Part shown: one piece after another, positions 15,555 to 25,489 of the stretch
How the letters are laid out: each line of letters opens with the position of its first letter
Position numbering within the stretch: the stretch's first letter is position 1
NCBI RefSeq assembly: GCF_001677885.1
Contig: NZ_LOCQ01000058.1
Coordinates: forward strand, 248,001 to 312,000
Length of the DNA stretch: 64,000 bases
DNA from: Janthinobacterium psychrotolerans
Lineage (GTDB): Bacteria > Pseudomonadota > Gammaproteobacteria > Burkholderiales > Burkholderiaceae_D
Reading direction: 5' to 3'
Notes under the pieces: model-generated
Seen by the model: only the letters and a program-made list of their open reading frames with translations
Told to the model about the DNA's origin: nothing
Databases searched by the model: none
Position numbers and translations under genes: made by a program

Positions 15555-17822
15555 TTATTTTGTCGCCGCCACCGGTGTGGCCTTGGTATCGGCGCCATAC
15601 GGCAGCACTTTGGCCGCCAGGCGCGTATCGCCCTTGATCAGCGCCACTTCGTCGGCCAGGATACGCACGGTTTCGTTCAGCAGCACGTCTTTCGCGCTCT
15701 TGGCAGCCGACTCCGCATCGAGCTCGGCGCTCAGTGCGCGTTCGTCGCCCTGCAGGCCATCGTCGGTGCGCAAGGCGCCCTTGACTGCGGCGATCTGCTT
15801 GGCCGTCTTGGCGGCGGCTTTCGCGCCTTTCAACACGTCCTTCGGATCCTGGATCACCACGAGGTCGTCGGCCGGGTTCGAAATTTGCGCGATCAGGCGC
15901 TTCTCACGGGCCCGGGTGCGCGCTTCCTGGGCATCGCGTTCCTTGCGGCGCACGGTTTCGTTCAGCGACAGCTGGTTTTCCTTGCGCTGCTTGACGACCA
16001 GGGCGATGTCGTCCTGCAGGTACTGGAAGTCCTTGTCCCTGGCCACGCGCACTTCATGCTTTTTGTCCAGCAGCGGCACGATTTCCTTCATGTCACCGGT
16101 GGGCGTGAACGGCGCCGGCTTGATGGCTACCCATGGCAAGGCGTTGTCATAGCTCGATTCGCCGAAGTTGTCGGTGTCCGACATGGCCGGCAGCTTGATG
16201 TCGGGCGTCACGCCGCGCAACTGGGTGGTGCCGCCGTTGATGCGGAAGAACTGCGCCACCGTCATTTTCAGCTCGCCCAGGCGCGCCTTCTCGCTGCCGC
16301 CGAAGCGGTCGAGATTGATCAGGGTCTGCACCGTGCCCTTGCCGAAGCTGCCTTCGCCGATCACCAGGCCGCGCCCGTAATCCTGGATGGCGGCGGCGAA
16401 AATTTCCGATGCCGAGGCCGAACCGCGGTTGATCAGCACGCCCATCGGACCGTCCCAGGCCAGGCCGGCGTTGGTATCGCTTTCGATATCGACCTTGCCT
16501 TCGGCGCTGCGCTGCATCACCACCGGACCCTTGTCGATGAACAGGCCGGTCAGCTCGACCGCTTCATTCAGGGAGCCGCCGCCATTGTTGCGCAAGTCGA
16601 TCAGCACATTGTCGACCTTGTCCTTCTTCAGCTCGCCCAGCAGACGGGTCACGTCACGCGTGGCGCTCTTGAAATCCTTGTCGCCACGGCGGCGCGCCTC
16701 GAAATCCTGGTAGAAGGTCGGCAAGGCGATCACGCCGATGCGGCGCTTGACGCCGTTGTCGCGCACTTCGATGATCGACTTCTTCGCCGCCTGCTCTTCC
16801 ATGCTGATTTTCTTGCGTACCAGCGGCACGATGGTGTGCTTGGCGTCCGGGCCGGCGTCGGCCGGCAGGATATCGAGGCGCACGGTGGAATCCTTGGCGC
16901 CACGGATCAGCTGCACCACGTCGTCGATGCGCATGCCCAGCACTTCGACGATGGGGCCGCTGTCGCCCTGCCCCACGCCGACGATACGGTCGCCCACTTT
17001 CAGCTTGCCCGACAGGCCGGCCGGGCTGCCCGGCACCACTTCGCGCACCACCGTGTATTCGTCGCGCGTCTGCAGCACGGCGCCGATGCCTTCCAGCGAC
17101 AAGCGCATGGCGATATCGAAGTTTTCCGACGCGCGCGGCCCCAGGTAATTGGTGTGCGGCTCGATCGACATGGCATAGGCGTTCATGAAGATCTGGAATA
17201 CATCTTCATTGTTGAGCTTGCGCGAACGCGTGGTGTAGCTTTCATAGCGCTTGTCGAGCGTCTCGCGGATCGATTTGTCTTCCTTGCCGGCCAGTTTCAG
17301 ACGCAGCCAGTCGTTCTTGACACGCTTGCGCCACAGGTCGCGCACTTCCTCTTCATTTTTCGGCCAGGCGGCCTTTTCGCGGTCAAGCTGGTAGCTTTCA
17401 TCGGCCGAGAAATCGAATTTGCTCTTCAGCAGCTCGCGCGCATACGCCATGCGTTCATCGAAGCGCTGCTGGTACAGATTGTAGATGGCGAACGGCGCCG
17501 TCAGGTCTTCGCCATTGATGGCGTCGTCGAGCCTGGTGCGCAAGGGAGCGAAGCGGTCGATATCGGCCTGCACGAAAAACAGTTTTTCGGCGTCGAGCGA
17601 CTTGAAATAGCGGTCGAAGATTTTTTCCGACATCGCGTCGTCAAGCGGCGTAGCCTTGTAGTGATAGCGCGACAGCACGCGCGAAGCCCACAGGGCGGCT
17701 TGCGTTTGCTGGGCCAATGGCTTCATGACGGGCGGAGGAGCGGCGCTCTTGTCGGTCTGGGCTGCGCCAGCGTGGGCTGACAGGGCAAGCGCCAGGGTGA
17801 CCAGGATTAATTGCTTCTTCAT
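15555..17822 (-). CDS. prc: Tail-specific periplasmic protease, S41 family (Prc/Tsp)
   Basis: 755-residue C-terminal processing protease. A signal peptide (about 1-22, AHAGA) is followed by the N-terminal helical domain, a PDZ domain (GIGAVLQTRDEYTVVREV, GSPAGLSGKLKVGDRIVGV) and the S41 core with serine in NRGSASASEIF and lysine in GSFGKGTVQT, then the long C-terminal region typical of Prc. It degrades or trims periplasmic proteins, including cell-wall hydrolases and ssrA-tagged or misfolded substrates. GGAGAAG precedes the ATG at 17822; the frame is open to 17888 without a ribosome site. Confidence 0.92.
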   Translation of the reverse strand: MKKQLILVTLALALSAHAGAAQTDKSAAPPPVMKPLAQQTQAALWASRVLSRYHYKATPLDDAMSEKIFDRYFKSLDAEKLFFVQADIDRFAPLRTRLDDAINGEDLTAPFAIYNLYQQRFDERMAYARELLKSKFDFSADESYQLDREKAAWPKNEEEVRDLWRKRVKNDWLRLKLAGKEDKSIRETLDKRYESYTTRSRKLNNEDVFQIFMNAYAMSIEPHTNYLGPRASENFDIAMRLSLEGIGAVLQTRDEYTVVREVVPGSPAGLSGKLKVGDRIVGVGQGDSGPIVEVLGMRIDDVVQLIRGAKDSTVRLDILPADAGPDAKHTIVPLVRKKISMEEQAAKKSIIEVRDNGVKRRIGVIALPTFYQDFEARRRGDKDFKSATRDVTRLLGELKKDKVDNVLIDLRNNGGGSLNEAVELTGLFIDKGPVVMQRSAEGKVDIESDTNAGLAWDGPMGVLINRGSASASEIFAAAIQDYGRGLVIGEGSFGKGTVQTLINLDRFGGSEKARLGELKMTVAQFFRINGGTTQLRGVTPDIKLPAMSDTDNFGESSYDNALPWVAIKPAPFTPTGDMKEIVPLLDKKHEVRVARDKDFQYLQDDIALVVKQRKENQLSLNETVRRKERDAQEARTRAREKRLIAQISNPADDLVVIQDPKDVLKGAKAAAKTAKQIAAVKGALRTDDGLQGDERALSAELDAESAAKSAKDVLLNETVRILADEVALIKGDTRLAAKVLPYGADTKATPVAATK

Positions 17823-18385
17823 CGGCTTCTCCGAAAATTGGTTGAATCGTTTACTGGCGGCGCGCCTGATCGGTGACGGTGTGCACACGGATCTCGCGTC
17901 AGCCTGAAAGACTGTAAAAAGGGGGATGTCACGACTGGTCTGGCTATAATTCTACAGGATACACAGAGCCAGTCTCCGATGGAACGTCAGTTTCTTCCCG
18001 GAAGCTTAAGCGCGCGTTAAACACGATGTCGGAATCATTACAAACTGAAACATTCGCAAACGGGTGTGGCGTGGAATATCGCCTGTCATAAGGCTGGTTT
18101 TCGCTCAGAACCTGGCATGGCAAGCTCGTCAATATTTATCACAAGTTATTGTATTGATTGACTTAAATCATTCCATGCGGAAACAAATTGTGCTTATCGT
18201 GATATCATGACCGCTTGTTCGCCGGCCTGTCTACACAGCCACCGGCCGGCCCCACCGCTTTTATCCAGCATTCAGCGACACTTGCACCTGCGTTTCATCC
18301 GCTCGCCATTGCCTGTTTTTTGATCGGCAAGGCCCATCGTGCGTGCGCCGCGCGCAGCCATTTTGACTTTTTGATCCTACAATTT
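17823..18385. other. Intergenic region between divergent protease and chemoreceptor genes
   Basis: 563 bp with no convincing gene. The frame of the chemoreceptor stays open back to 18215 but lacks a ribosome site or a protein-like sequence. A TATAAT lies at 17945-17950 and an AT-rich stretch with TTGATTGACTTAAATCA at about 18153-18170, either of which could belong to a promoter; no full sigma-70 or sigma-28 promoter could be assigned confidently. Confidence 0.5.
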
Positions 18386-20356
18386 ATGCAGAAATTTTCC
18401 ATTCATCCCCGGCACTGGAGTGTCGGCGGCAAGATCACCGTGTTTACATTTGCCCTGGTCAGCCTGATCCTGGCCAGCCTGACGACCTTGACGAGCCTGC
18501 GCACCTCGCACGTGCTGGAACAGCGCGCGGAAGCGGCCGTTACCAGCGAGCTCAACAGTGTCATGACCACCACCGAGGTGTTCAATACGGCCATGGTCAA
18601 TGAAGCGGCCAGCTTTGCCCGCCTGTTCGCCGCCGAGTTTCCCGGTCCGTTCACGGTCGATAGCGCCACTATGGTGGCGGTGGCCGGCAAGGCCACGCCG
18701 CAACTGTCCAATGGCGTCAATGTGCTGAACCTCGATACCGCCCTGGTCGACCGCTACACCACGCAAACCGGCGTCATCGCCACCATTTTTGCCGCCAACG
18801 GCGATGAATTCGTCCGCATCAGCACCTCGCTCAAAAAGCAGGACGGCGAACGGGCGATCGGCACCGAACTCGACCACAGCCACCCCAGCTATGCGCCGCT
18901 GCGCGCCGGCCAAAGCTACGTCGGCATGGCAACCCTGTTCGGCAAGCAATACATCACCCAATACGACCCGGTGCGTAACGCCGCCGGCAAGGTGGTCGGC
19001 GTGCTGTTCATTGGCCTGGACATCAGCAAAAACCTGGCCATGCTCAAGGAAAAAATTCGCCAGATAAAGATCGGCCAGACCGGCTATATCTATATCGTCG
19101 ACACGGCGCCGGGTGCCAACTACGGCCAGCTGGTGCTGCACCCGAACAGCGAAGGCAAGAGCGCGCTGGAGTTCAAGGCCAGCGACGGCCGCCCGTTTAT
19201 CCAGGACATGATCAAGCAGAAAAACGGCGCCATGCGCTACACCTGGACCGCGCCTGGCCAGACCGCCGCCACCGCGCGCGAAAAGCAGCTGTATTTCCGC
19301 GAGTTCAAGGAATGGCGCTGGATCATTGCCGGCGGCACTTACACCGATGAAATCACGGTCGAAGCACGCCAGATGCGCAACCAGCTGGCGATCGCGGGCC
19401 TGATCGCCCTGCTGCTGTTTGCCGCACTGCTGTACCTGCTGGTGCGCAAACTGGTGTCGCGTCCGCTGGCGCTGGCTGAAACGGCCGCCGAACAGATCGC
19501 CGGCGGCGACCTGACGGTGCACCTGGACACCACCAGCGAAGACGAAATTGGCCGCCTGCTGCATGCCTTGAACCATATCAGCGACAATCTGTCGAAAGTG
19601 GTCGGCCAGGTGCGCAGCAGTTCGGGCCAGATCGCCACCGCCTCCGGTGAAATCGCCAGCGGCAACCTCGATTTGTCGAGCCGCACCGAGCAGCAGGCCA
19701 GTTCACTGGAAGAAACCGCCGCCTCGATGGAAGAACTGAGCTCGACCGTGCGCCAGAACGTCGAGCATGTGCAGCAGGCCAGCAGCCTGGCGCAACGCTC
19801 GTCCGACCTGGCCGCCCAGGGGGGCGCGGCCGTGGCGCAAGTGACCAGCACCATGGAAGCGATCCGCAGTTCCTCGGGCAAGATCACCGACATCATCGGC
19901 GTGATCGACGGCATCGCGTTTCAAACCAATATCCTGGCCCTGAACGCGGCGGTGGAGGCGGCGCGCGCCGGCGAACAGGGCCGCGGCTTTGCCGTGGTCG
20001 CCACCGAAGTGCGCAACCTGGCGCACCGCTCGAGCGCGGCGGCAAAAGAAATCAAGGACCTGATCCAGGCCTCGGCCAGCACGGTCGACCTCGGTCATGC
20101 CCAGGTCAGCCAGGCCGGCGCCACGATAGCAAACGTGGTCGACAGCGTGCACAAGGTCAGCGCCCTGATGGCCGAAGTGGCGCAAGCGAGCGAAGAGCAG
20201 CGCAGCGGTATCGACCAGGTCAACCAGGCCATTGCCCAGATGGACCAGGTAACGCAGCAGAACGCGGCGCTGGTGGAAGAAGCGGCGGCGGCGGCCGATG
20301 CGCTGCAGGAACAGGCGCATGAAATGGAAAGAGTCGTCGGCGTGTTCAAGCTGTAA
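18386..20356 (+). CDS. Methyl-accepting chemotaxis protein with periplasmic Cache-type sensor
   Basis: 656 residues: transmembrane helix about 20-40, periplasmic sensor about 45-325 of the Cache type ([34 protein letters not shown]), second helix about 332-352, HAMP about 355-405, and the cytoplasmic signalling domain with the conserved tip ([30 protein letters not shown]). Methylation helices contain paired glutamate/glutamine ([18 protein letters not shown]). It relays a periplasmic ligand signal to CheA/CheW. The ATG at 18386 is chosen as the start because membrane and sensor regions follow at normal distance. Ligand unknown. Confidence 0.9.
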   Translation: MQKFSIHPRHWSVGGKITVFTFALVSLILASLTTLTSLRTSHVLEQRAEAAVTSELNSVMTTTEVFNTAMVNEAASFARLFAAEFPGPFTVDSATMVAVAGKATPQLSNGVNVLNLDTALVDRYTTQTGVIATIFAANGDEFVRISTSLKKQDGERAIGTELDHSHPSYAPLRAGQSYVGMATLFGKQYITQYDPVRNAAGKVVGVLFIGLDISKNLAMLKEKIRQIKIGQTGYIYIVDTAPGANYGQLVLHPNSEGKSALEFKASDGRPFIQDMIKQKNGAMRYTWTAPGQTAATAREKQLYFREFKEWRWIIAGGTYTDEITVEARQMRNQLAIAGLIALLLFAALLYLLVRKLVSRPLALAETAAEQIAGGDLTVHLDTTSEDEIGRLLHALNHISDNLSKVVGQVRSSSGQIATASGEIASGNLDLSSRTEQQASSLEETAASMEELSSTVRQNVEHVQQASSLAQRSSDLAAQGGAAVAQVTSTMEAIRSSSGKITDIIGVIDGIAFQTNILALNAAVEAARAGEQGRGFAVVATEVRNLAHRSSAAAKEIKDLIQASASTVDLGHAQVSQAGATIANVVDSVHKVSALMAEVAQASEEQRSGIDQVNQAIAQMDQVTQQNAALVEEAAAAADALQEQAHEMERVVGVFKL

Positions 20357-20413
20357 GCACCACCATGGCCCGGCAGTGCTAAGATGAAAAAACAGCCACC
20401 GCCGGGAGACCCC

Positions 20414-20686
20414 ATGCACGACGATTACGTTCTGATTGCCCGTTTGATGATCCCCACCGACGCCCACGTCATCCGCGGCTGCCTGGCCGCCGCCGGCATC
20501 GACGTGCTGCTGACGGACGACCAGCACATGCAGGCCGACATGCTGCTGGCCGCGGCCATCGGCGGCGCGCGCGTGCTGGTGCGCGAACACGATGTGGCGC
20601 GCGCCAATGAAATCCTGGCCGCGTTCGAGCGCGGCGACCTGGCGCTGGCCGATGATGCCGATGTGGGCGCGCCGCTGGCCGAATGA
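20414..20686 (+). CDS. DUF2007-type small protein
   Basis: 90 residues resembling DUF2007 (putative signal-transducing) proteins: DYVLIARLMIPTDAHVIRGCLAAAGIDVLLTDDQH, then a variable part and RVLVREHDVARANEILAAF. Soluble, no signal peptide. GGGAGA precedes the ATG at 20414; an in-frame ATG at 20384 adds ten residues without family similarity. It follows the chemoreceptor by 57 bp on the same strand and may be cotranscribed. Function is not established for the family. Confidence 0.7.
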   Translation: MHDDYVLIARLMIPTDAHVIRGCLAAAGIDVLLTDDQHMQADMLLAAAIGGARVLVREHDVARANEILAAFERGDLALADDADVGAPLAE

Positions 20687-20739
20687 AACACGGTGTGCAG
20701 CCCTGCCTGCATTGACGCGGCGCCCGCGTCACCTTTCCA

Positions 20740-21312
20740 TCAACTGGCAGCTGCGGCAAACTGCTGCTCGACCAGCAGCAGCAGCGTTGCCTGCATCTGT
20801 TCCTTTTCCAGCGCCGAGAAATGGCGCACGCCCAGCATTTCAAGCAGCACAAAGCCGTCCAGCGCGGTCCACACGCACAAGGCCAGCCCGGCGGTGTCGG
20901 CCACGCGCGCCAGGCCGTCCAGGCCGCTGTCATACATGGTCCTGACCGGCTCCATCAAGGAGGGGTAGGTCGATGCCGCCGCCAACAGGTTGGCCATGAT
21001 TTTCTTTTCCTGCGGCCCCATGGCAAAAGCGTAATGGATACGGGCAATCAAGAATTTCTTGAGCGCCATGCGGGCATCGAGCGTCGGATCGACGCAATAG
21101 GCGTGCAAGCGCAGACGCATGCGCTCGACCAGCGCGTGCAGCAAGACTTCCTTGGACTTGAAGTGATAGATCAGCCCGCCCTTGGTAAGGCCGGCGCGCG
21201 CGGCGACGCCATCGAGGGTGACGTCATGCACGCTACCTTCGGAAATGATGAATTCCAGTGCATCCAGAAGCGCATCGCGATTGCTGGCACGCGCGCCATG
21301 AGCTGTGATCAT
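20740..21312 (-). CDS. TetR/AcrR-family transcriptional regulator
   Basis: 190 residues. The N-terminal helix-turn-helix is clear (DALLDALEFIISEGSVHDVTLDGVAARAGLTKGGLIYHFKSKEVLLHALV), followed by an all-helical ligand-binding and dimer domain. Divergent from a chemoreceptor gene whose promoter carries a palindrome (see 21424-21452), so that gene is the likely target. A plausible own promoter on the minus strand is TTGTTC, 17 bases, TAGAAT about 50 bases before the start. Ligand unknown. Confidence 0.88.
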   Translation of the reverse strand: MITAHGARASNRDALLDALEFIISEGSVHDVTLDGVAARAGLTKGGLIYHFKSKEVLLHALVERMRLRLHAYCVDPTLDARMALKKFLIARIHYAFAMGPQEKKIMANLLAAASTYPSLMEPVRTMYDSGLDGLARVADTAGLALCVWTALDGFVLLEMLGVRHFSALEKEQMQATLLLLVEQQFAAAAS

Positions 21313-21423
21313 TTATCTAGTAGGCAAGTGGTCGTACGTGATTCTACTATGCATGCGGCTGCCGAACAACGGTAGGGAAGGCAACAATATGTTTGAACAG
21401 CATGCAACTATCATTTCCTTTGG

Positions 21424-21452
21424 TTAACAGTGTACTATACGTACAGTATAGT
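21424..21452 (+). promoter_or_regulatory. Promoter with embedded palindromic operator upstream of chemoreceptor
   Basis: TTAACA (21424-21429) and TATAGT (21447-21452) are 17 bases apart, a near-consensus sigma-70 promoter. The perfect inverted repeat ACTATAC-GTACA-GTATAGT spans 21434-21452, filling the spacer and the -10 box. That is the classical position for a repressor operator, and the divergent TetR gene is the obvious candidate. Confidence 0.65.
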
Positions 21453-21468
21453 TAAAGAAGGTAAGGAA

Positions 21469-23064
21469 ATGAAATTGAAGTTAAAAAGCCGCTTAATGCT
21501 GAGCCTGGGATTATTGACCTTGCTGTCACTGTTGATCGGCGCGACCGGCATTGCTGGCGTTAAAAGGCTCAACAAGAACATGATCGATACGCTCGAGATC
21601 AATAACCCCGAGATGCTGTATGCCGTGCAATTGCAGGTCTCCATCCAGGATCGCCTGATTGCGGTGCGCAATGTCATGCTGTTTACCGATCCGCAACTGG
21701 TGGCGCAGGAAGTTGAACGCATCAGATTACAGGAAGCGATTTACCGCGACGCGTATCAGAAGCTGGGCCAGATGTTCGCCCATGAACCAGGCACCAGCGA
21801 AGAAGAAAAGCGCCTGTTTGCGCAGCTCGGCGAATATGAGACCGCGGCGCTGCCCGCATTCAATGCGGTGCTGGAAGCGGCAGTGAAAAATGATGTCGAA
21901 CGGGCGGTGCAGCTGGCGCTTACCGAGCTGCGGCCACAACAACGCAAATGGACAGGCGCCGCAGTTGCGCTGAAGGACATGGAAATCGCGCTGAACAAAC
22001 AGGCCAGCGTCGCGGCGAAAAGCAATGCCTCGACCACCTATTCGACGATATTGCTGCTCTCGCTCGCGGCCCTGGTGGTGAGCGTGATCGTCAGCATCCG
22101 TCTCACGCGCGGTACCATGAAACAGCTCGGTGGCGACCCCGATGATGCGCAGGCCATTGCCCGCGAAATTGCTGCCGGCAACCTGGCATTTTCCGTCCAT
22201 ACCTTGAACGTGCCCAGTGGCAGCCTGATCGCCTCGCTGGAGCAGATGCGCATCAGCCTGAACCAGATGGTGGCCGAGATCAAAGGCTCGGCCGACGCCA
22301 TCGCCAATTCCGCCGGTGAAATCGCCGAAGGCAATAACGATCTGTCGCGCCGTACCGAAGAGCAAGCCGCCTCGCTGGAGGAAACCGCCGCCAGCATGGA
22401 AGAAATTACGTCGACCATCGGCAACAACAGCAACAACGCGCTGCAAGGCCAGGTCGTGGCGGAACAGGCATTGCACAACTCGAATAGCGGCGGTGAAGTC
22501 GTGCAGCGGGTGCTTGCCGCGATGAGCAAGGTGTCCAATGGCAGCAAACGCATGACGGAGGTGATCGCCACGATTGAAGGCATCGCTTTCCAGACCAATA
22601 TCCTGGCGCTCAATGCGGCCGTCGAAGCGGCGCGCGCGGGCGAGCAAGGACGTGGCTTTGCGGTGGTCGCCAGCGAAGTGCGTGCGCTGGCACAGCGCTG
22701 CGCTGCGGCGTCACAGGAGATACGCGGCCTGATCATGGGGTCGGCATCCGACATCGATATCGGCTCGGTGGCCGTGCAGGAAGCCGGACGCTCCATGGCC
22801 GAGATCACGCAATCGATCTCGCGCGTGAGCGGCATCATGCGTGAAGTGGTGACGGCCTCGGTCGAGCAGCGTGCCGGCGTCGAACAGGTCAACTCCGCCA
22901 TCATCAGCATGGACGACGTCACGCAACAAAATGCCGCCCTGGTCGAACAAGCCACCGCCGCCGCACATGCCCTGGCCAATCAGGCCGCCGGTCTGCGCGC
23001 CACGGTGGCGCGTTTCACGGTTGCTACGCTGGACAAGCCACAGGCACTGGCCCTGCTCAACTAA
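21469..23064 (+). CDS. Methyl-accepting chemotaxis protein with four-helix-bundle sensor
   Basis: 531 residues: helix 1 about 10-30, periplasmic domain about 31-188 (Tar-like four-helix bundle, helical and rich in charged residues), helix 2 about 189-210, HAMP, then the signalling domain with [30 protein letters not shown]. The signalling hairpin has AQRCAAASQEI where most relatives have serine at the cysteine. AAGGAA precedes the ATG at 21469. Controlled by the promoter/operator at 21424-21452, an unusual arrangement for a chemoreceptor. Ligand unknown. Confidence 0.9.
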   Translation: MKLKLKSRLMLSLGLLTLLSLLIGATGIAGVKRLNKNMIDTLEINNPEMLYAVQLQVSIQDRLIAVRNVMLFTDPQLVAQEVERIRLQEAIYRDAYQKLGQMFAHEPGTSEEEKRLFAQLGEYETAALPAFNAVLEAAVKNDVERAVQLALTELRPQQRKWTGAAVALKDMEIALNKQASVAAKSNASTTYSTILLLSLAALVVSVIVSIRLTRGTMKQLGGDPDDAQAIAREIAAGNLAFSVHTLNVPSGSLIASLEQMRISLNQMVAEIKGSADAIANSAGEIAEGNNDLSRRTEEQAASLEETAASMEEITSTIGNNSNNALQGQVVAEQALHNSNSGGEVVQRVLAAMSKVSNGSKRMTEVIATIEGIAFQTNILALNAAVEAARAGEQGRGFAVVASEVRALAQRCAAASQEIRGLIMGSASDIDIGSVAVQEAGRSMAEITQSISRVSGIMREVVTASVEQRAGVEQVNSAIISMDDVTQQNAALVEQATAAAHALANQAAGLRATVARFTVATLDKPQALALLN

Positions 23065-23141
23065 GCTGGTCGCGTGCGCGAACACATACGCCATGTTCAC
23101 CGGGCGAAGGTTCCCGAGCGCTGGAACGGAGGTAAGCGGAC

Positions 23142-23690
23142 CTAGGAATAGAAACAGCGTCCGCACGCCTGGCGGTACGATTCATTGCCGCCAATACTGA
23201 TCTGTTCGCCTTCCTTGATGCGGCGGCCCTGCTCGTCGACGCGGATATTCATGGTCGCCTTCTTGCCGCAGGTGCAGATGTTCTTCAGCTCTTCGATATC
23301 GTCGGCCAGCGCCAGCAGATAGGCCGAGCCGGGGAACGGCTCGCCCTTGAAGTCGGTGCGCAGGCCATAGCAGATGACGGGCACGCCCTTCACCTGCGCC
23401 AGCTGGTGCAGCTGCTGCACCTGCTGCGTACTGAGGAACTGCGCTTCGTCGACCAGCAAACAGGCCACTTGCGGGATATCGACCAGGAAATTGGTGTCGG
23501 CGTCGAAAATATCGACCACGCGCTGCGGCCCCAGCCGCGACGTGACGCGGCCCACGCCGTAGCGGCTGTCGATGGCGGCCGTGTACAGGCGCACTTGCTG
23601 GCCCTGCTCTTCATAGTTGTGCGCGACCTGCAACAAGGCCGTCGACTTGCCCGCGTTCATTGCGGAATACCGGAAATAAAGTTTTGCCAC
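23142..23690 (-). CDS. tdk: Thymidine kinase (type II), GTG start
   Basis: 182 residues, salvages thymidine by ATP-dependent phosphorylation to dTMP. P-loop SAMNAGKST near residue 10, the DEAQFL Walker B/catalytic motif, the lasso region, and four structural-zinc cysteines (CTCGKKAT and CGRC at the C-terminus). The GTG at 23690 gives VAKLYFRYS, the family N-terminus, with AGGCGG upstream; the frame stays open to 23795 without similarity. Convergent with the chemoreceptor gene. Confidence 0.92.
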   Translation of the reverse strand: MAKLYFRYSAMNAGKSTALLQVAHNYEEQGQQVRLYTAAIDSRYGVGRVTSRLGPQRVVDIFDADTNFLVDIPQVACLLVDEAQFLSTQQVQQLHQLAQVKGVPVICYGLRTDFKGEPFPGSAYLLALADDIEELKNICTCGKKATMNIRVDEQGRRIKEGEQISIGGNESYRQACGRCFYS

Positions 23691-23805
23691 TGCCGCCTGC
23701 CCTGTCTGGTATCGATTTATCACGTTCTGCGAGGCGCCATTATAATTCGCCTGACAGCGTTGCGACAGCCTCTCTTGAAGTGGCGATGCTGGCATGGCGG
23801 TGAAA

Positions 23806-24645
23806 TCAGGAGCCGTCGATCAACGCCGCAATCCTTTGATTCAACTCCACATTTTCCGCCTGCAGCTGCGCTACGCGCTGCTTCATGCTGGCCAGTTCGC
23901 CGCGCAAACGCTCCACTTCGCTCGGCGCCTGCGCGGCGTTTTCGGCCCACGGTTCGTTGCCGGTCTCCGGCGTATCCTGCGACACATGCGGCGTCTTCGG
24001 TTCGCGCGGCGTGCGCGTGGCGGCGCGCTGCTCGCGAATTTCCTTGGCCGCCTGGCGCAGCAGCTTCTTGCCACCGGCCACGGCCGCCACCTGCTCGTGC
24101 TGCGGCAAGGACGCCACCGTCGCCGCCGCATTGATGGAAATGGTGCCAGAACGCACGGCCTCGACCAGCTCCGGCGTGGCGGCCTTCTGGATTTTTTCGA
24201 TCTGGCTGATCTGGTTGCTGGAAAGGCGCGCGGCCCTGGCCACGTCTTCGCGCGTGCTCATGGCAGGCTTGGCAAGGCTTTCGCCATCGGCCGCATCATC
24301 CGCCGCCACAGGCGCCGGGCTGCGCGCGGCGACGATTTCCTTTTTTCGCAGCGCCAGCACGCCGCGCTGGAAGTCGGACACGCTGCGCCGCGCCAGGTGA
24401 TTGTCGATCATCCACAGCATCACGTCGTCGAGCGACTCGAAGCTGGTGTTCTGGATGGTCCTGAACGCGATATGGTGCTTGCGGCAAATGGCGTAGCGAT
24501 TGTGGCCGTCGATCAGCACGTCGTTCCACAGCACCAGCGCATCGCGGCAGCCTTCGGCCAGCAGGCTGCGCTCGAGCGCGGCGTATTCGCTCTCGGTGAG
24601 CGGGTCGACATACGACTGCAGCACCTGATTGATAATGATATTCAT
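23806..24645 (-). CDS. Orphan ParB-like nuclease-domain protein with C-terminal coiled coil
   Basis: 279 residues. The N-terminal ParB/Srx-like domain (DPLTESEYAALERSLLAEGCRDALVLWNDVLIDGHNRYAI, residues about 10-60), a helix-turn-helix region around STREDVARAARLSSNQISQIEKI, then a linker and a heptad-rich coiled coil (EVERLRGELASMKQRVAQLQAENVELNQRIAAL). No parA or replication gene is adjacent, so it is not an ordinary partition pair; it may be a chromosomal regulator or a relic of a plasmid or phage. The ATG at 24645 follows GGGGAC. Function unknown. Confidence 0.75.
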   Translation of the reverse strand: MNIIINQVLQSYVDPLTESEYAALERSLLAEGCRDALVLWNDVLIDGHNRYAICRKHHIAFRTIQNTSFESLDDVMLWMIDNHLARRSVSDFQRGVLALRKKEIVAARSPAPVAADDAADGESLAKPAMSTREDVARAARLSSNQISQIEKIQKAATPELVEAVRSGTISINAAATVASLPQHEQVAAVAGGKKLLRQAAKEIREQRAATRTPREPKTPHVSQDTPETGNEPWAENAAQAPSEVERLRGELASMKQRVAQLQAENVELNQRIAALIDGS

Positions 24646-24754
24646 ATTGTCCCCGGTAGTGCGGCGCTTGGCGCGCGCCGGCACGCATGCTACACCATCT
24701 GCCGGGCCTCACCGGGTAAAATCACGGCCGCGCCCATCATCCCGGTATCGAGAC

Positions 24755-25198
24755 ATGAAAAGAAAGCACGCTGTCGCGGCGATTTTTACGGTTGCCGCCG
24801 TTGGCATCACCTATGCCAGCCCGTATATCGCCATGTACCGTATCAGCATGGCGGCCCGCTCGGTGAACACGTCCAGCCTGGCGCGGCAGGCCGACCTGCC
24901 GGCCCTGCGTGCCAGCGTGGCCAGGCAACTGCGCGCGGCCGGTGTAGCGGGCAACGCGGAAGAACTGGAGCAAATGCTCGGCGCCATCGTCTCGCCGCCC
25001 GGCCTGACGTTATTGATCATGCACGGCAAGCAAGGCAGTGATGGCAAGCGCCACGATTTCCGCCTGTCCTACCGGTCCTGGAACGAGGTGGAGCTGCGCC
25101 GCGCCGGCGCCGGTGACGCCGCCAGCGGCTTCATGCTGCGCCGGCGCGGCATGTGGGAGTGGCAACTGGCGGACCTGTCCCTGCCTGCCGATTTGTGA
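24755..25198 (+). CDS. DUF2939-type membrane-anchored protein
   Basis: 147 residues. An N-terminal hydrophobic helix (about 5-25) is followed by YRISMAARSVNTSSLARQADLPALRASVARQL, the pattern of DUF2939 proteins, and a short beta-rich C-terminus. Probably anchored in the inner membrane with a periplasmic domain. The ATG at 24755 is chosen because it places the helix at the N-terminus. Divergent from the ParB-like gene. Function unknown. Confidence 0.7.
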   Translation: MKRKHAVAAIFTVAAVGITYASPYIAMYRISMAARSVNTSSLARQADLPALRASVARQLRAAGVAGNAEELEQMLGAIVSPPGLTLLIMHGKQGSDGKRHDFRLSYRSWNEVELRRAGAGDAASGFMLRRRGMWEWQLADLSLPADL

Positions 25199-25270
25199 TA
25201 TTGGCTGGCCGACGCATGAAATGACGGCGCGCTGCTATGATCTGATTTTCAACTTTGCATCGGAGTCAGC

Positions 25271-25483
25271 ATGTCGGATCTGGTACAACAAGCATTGGCC
25301 CACGCGGGCAAGTCGGCGAGCACGCCGTGGGTGGTCACACTGGTCAATGGCGAAAAACTGACGGGGCCGATTTCGCCACTGGCCAATGGCTGCTACGCCA
25401 TCGGCCTGGGACAAACCAAGTATTTTTCCAGCGACAAGGTGGCTTGCCTGAATGTCTCGGGCGCCGGCGCCTTTCCTATTTAA
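25271..25483 (+). CDS. Small conserved-looking protein, 70 residues
   Basis: Starts MSDLVQQALAHAGKSASTPW with a CGGAG ribosome site upstream. Compact, soluble, with a beta-rich pattern (WVVTLVNGEKLTGPI, CYAIGLGQTKYFSSDKVACLNV) that could be a small SH3-like or Sm-like barrel. I do not recognise a family. It converges with the HD-GYP gene 6 bp away. Confidence 0.6.
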   Translation: MSDLVQQALAHAGKSASTPWVVTLVNGEKLTGPISPLANGCYAIGLGQTKYFSSDKVACLNVSGAGAFPI

Positions 25484-25489
25484 CTGCCG

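Noticed and set aside
15885-17780. Open plus-strand frame of 631 codons opposite the tail-specific protease
   Set aside because: Shadow of the protease gene.
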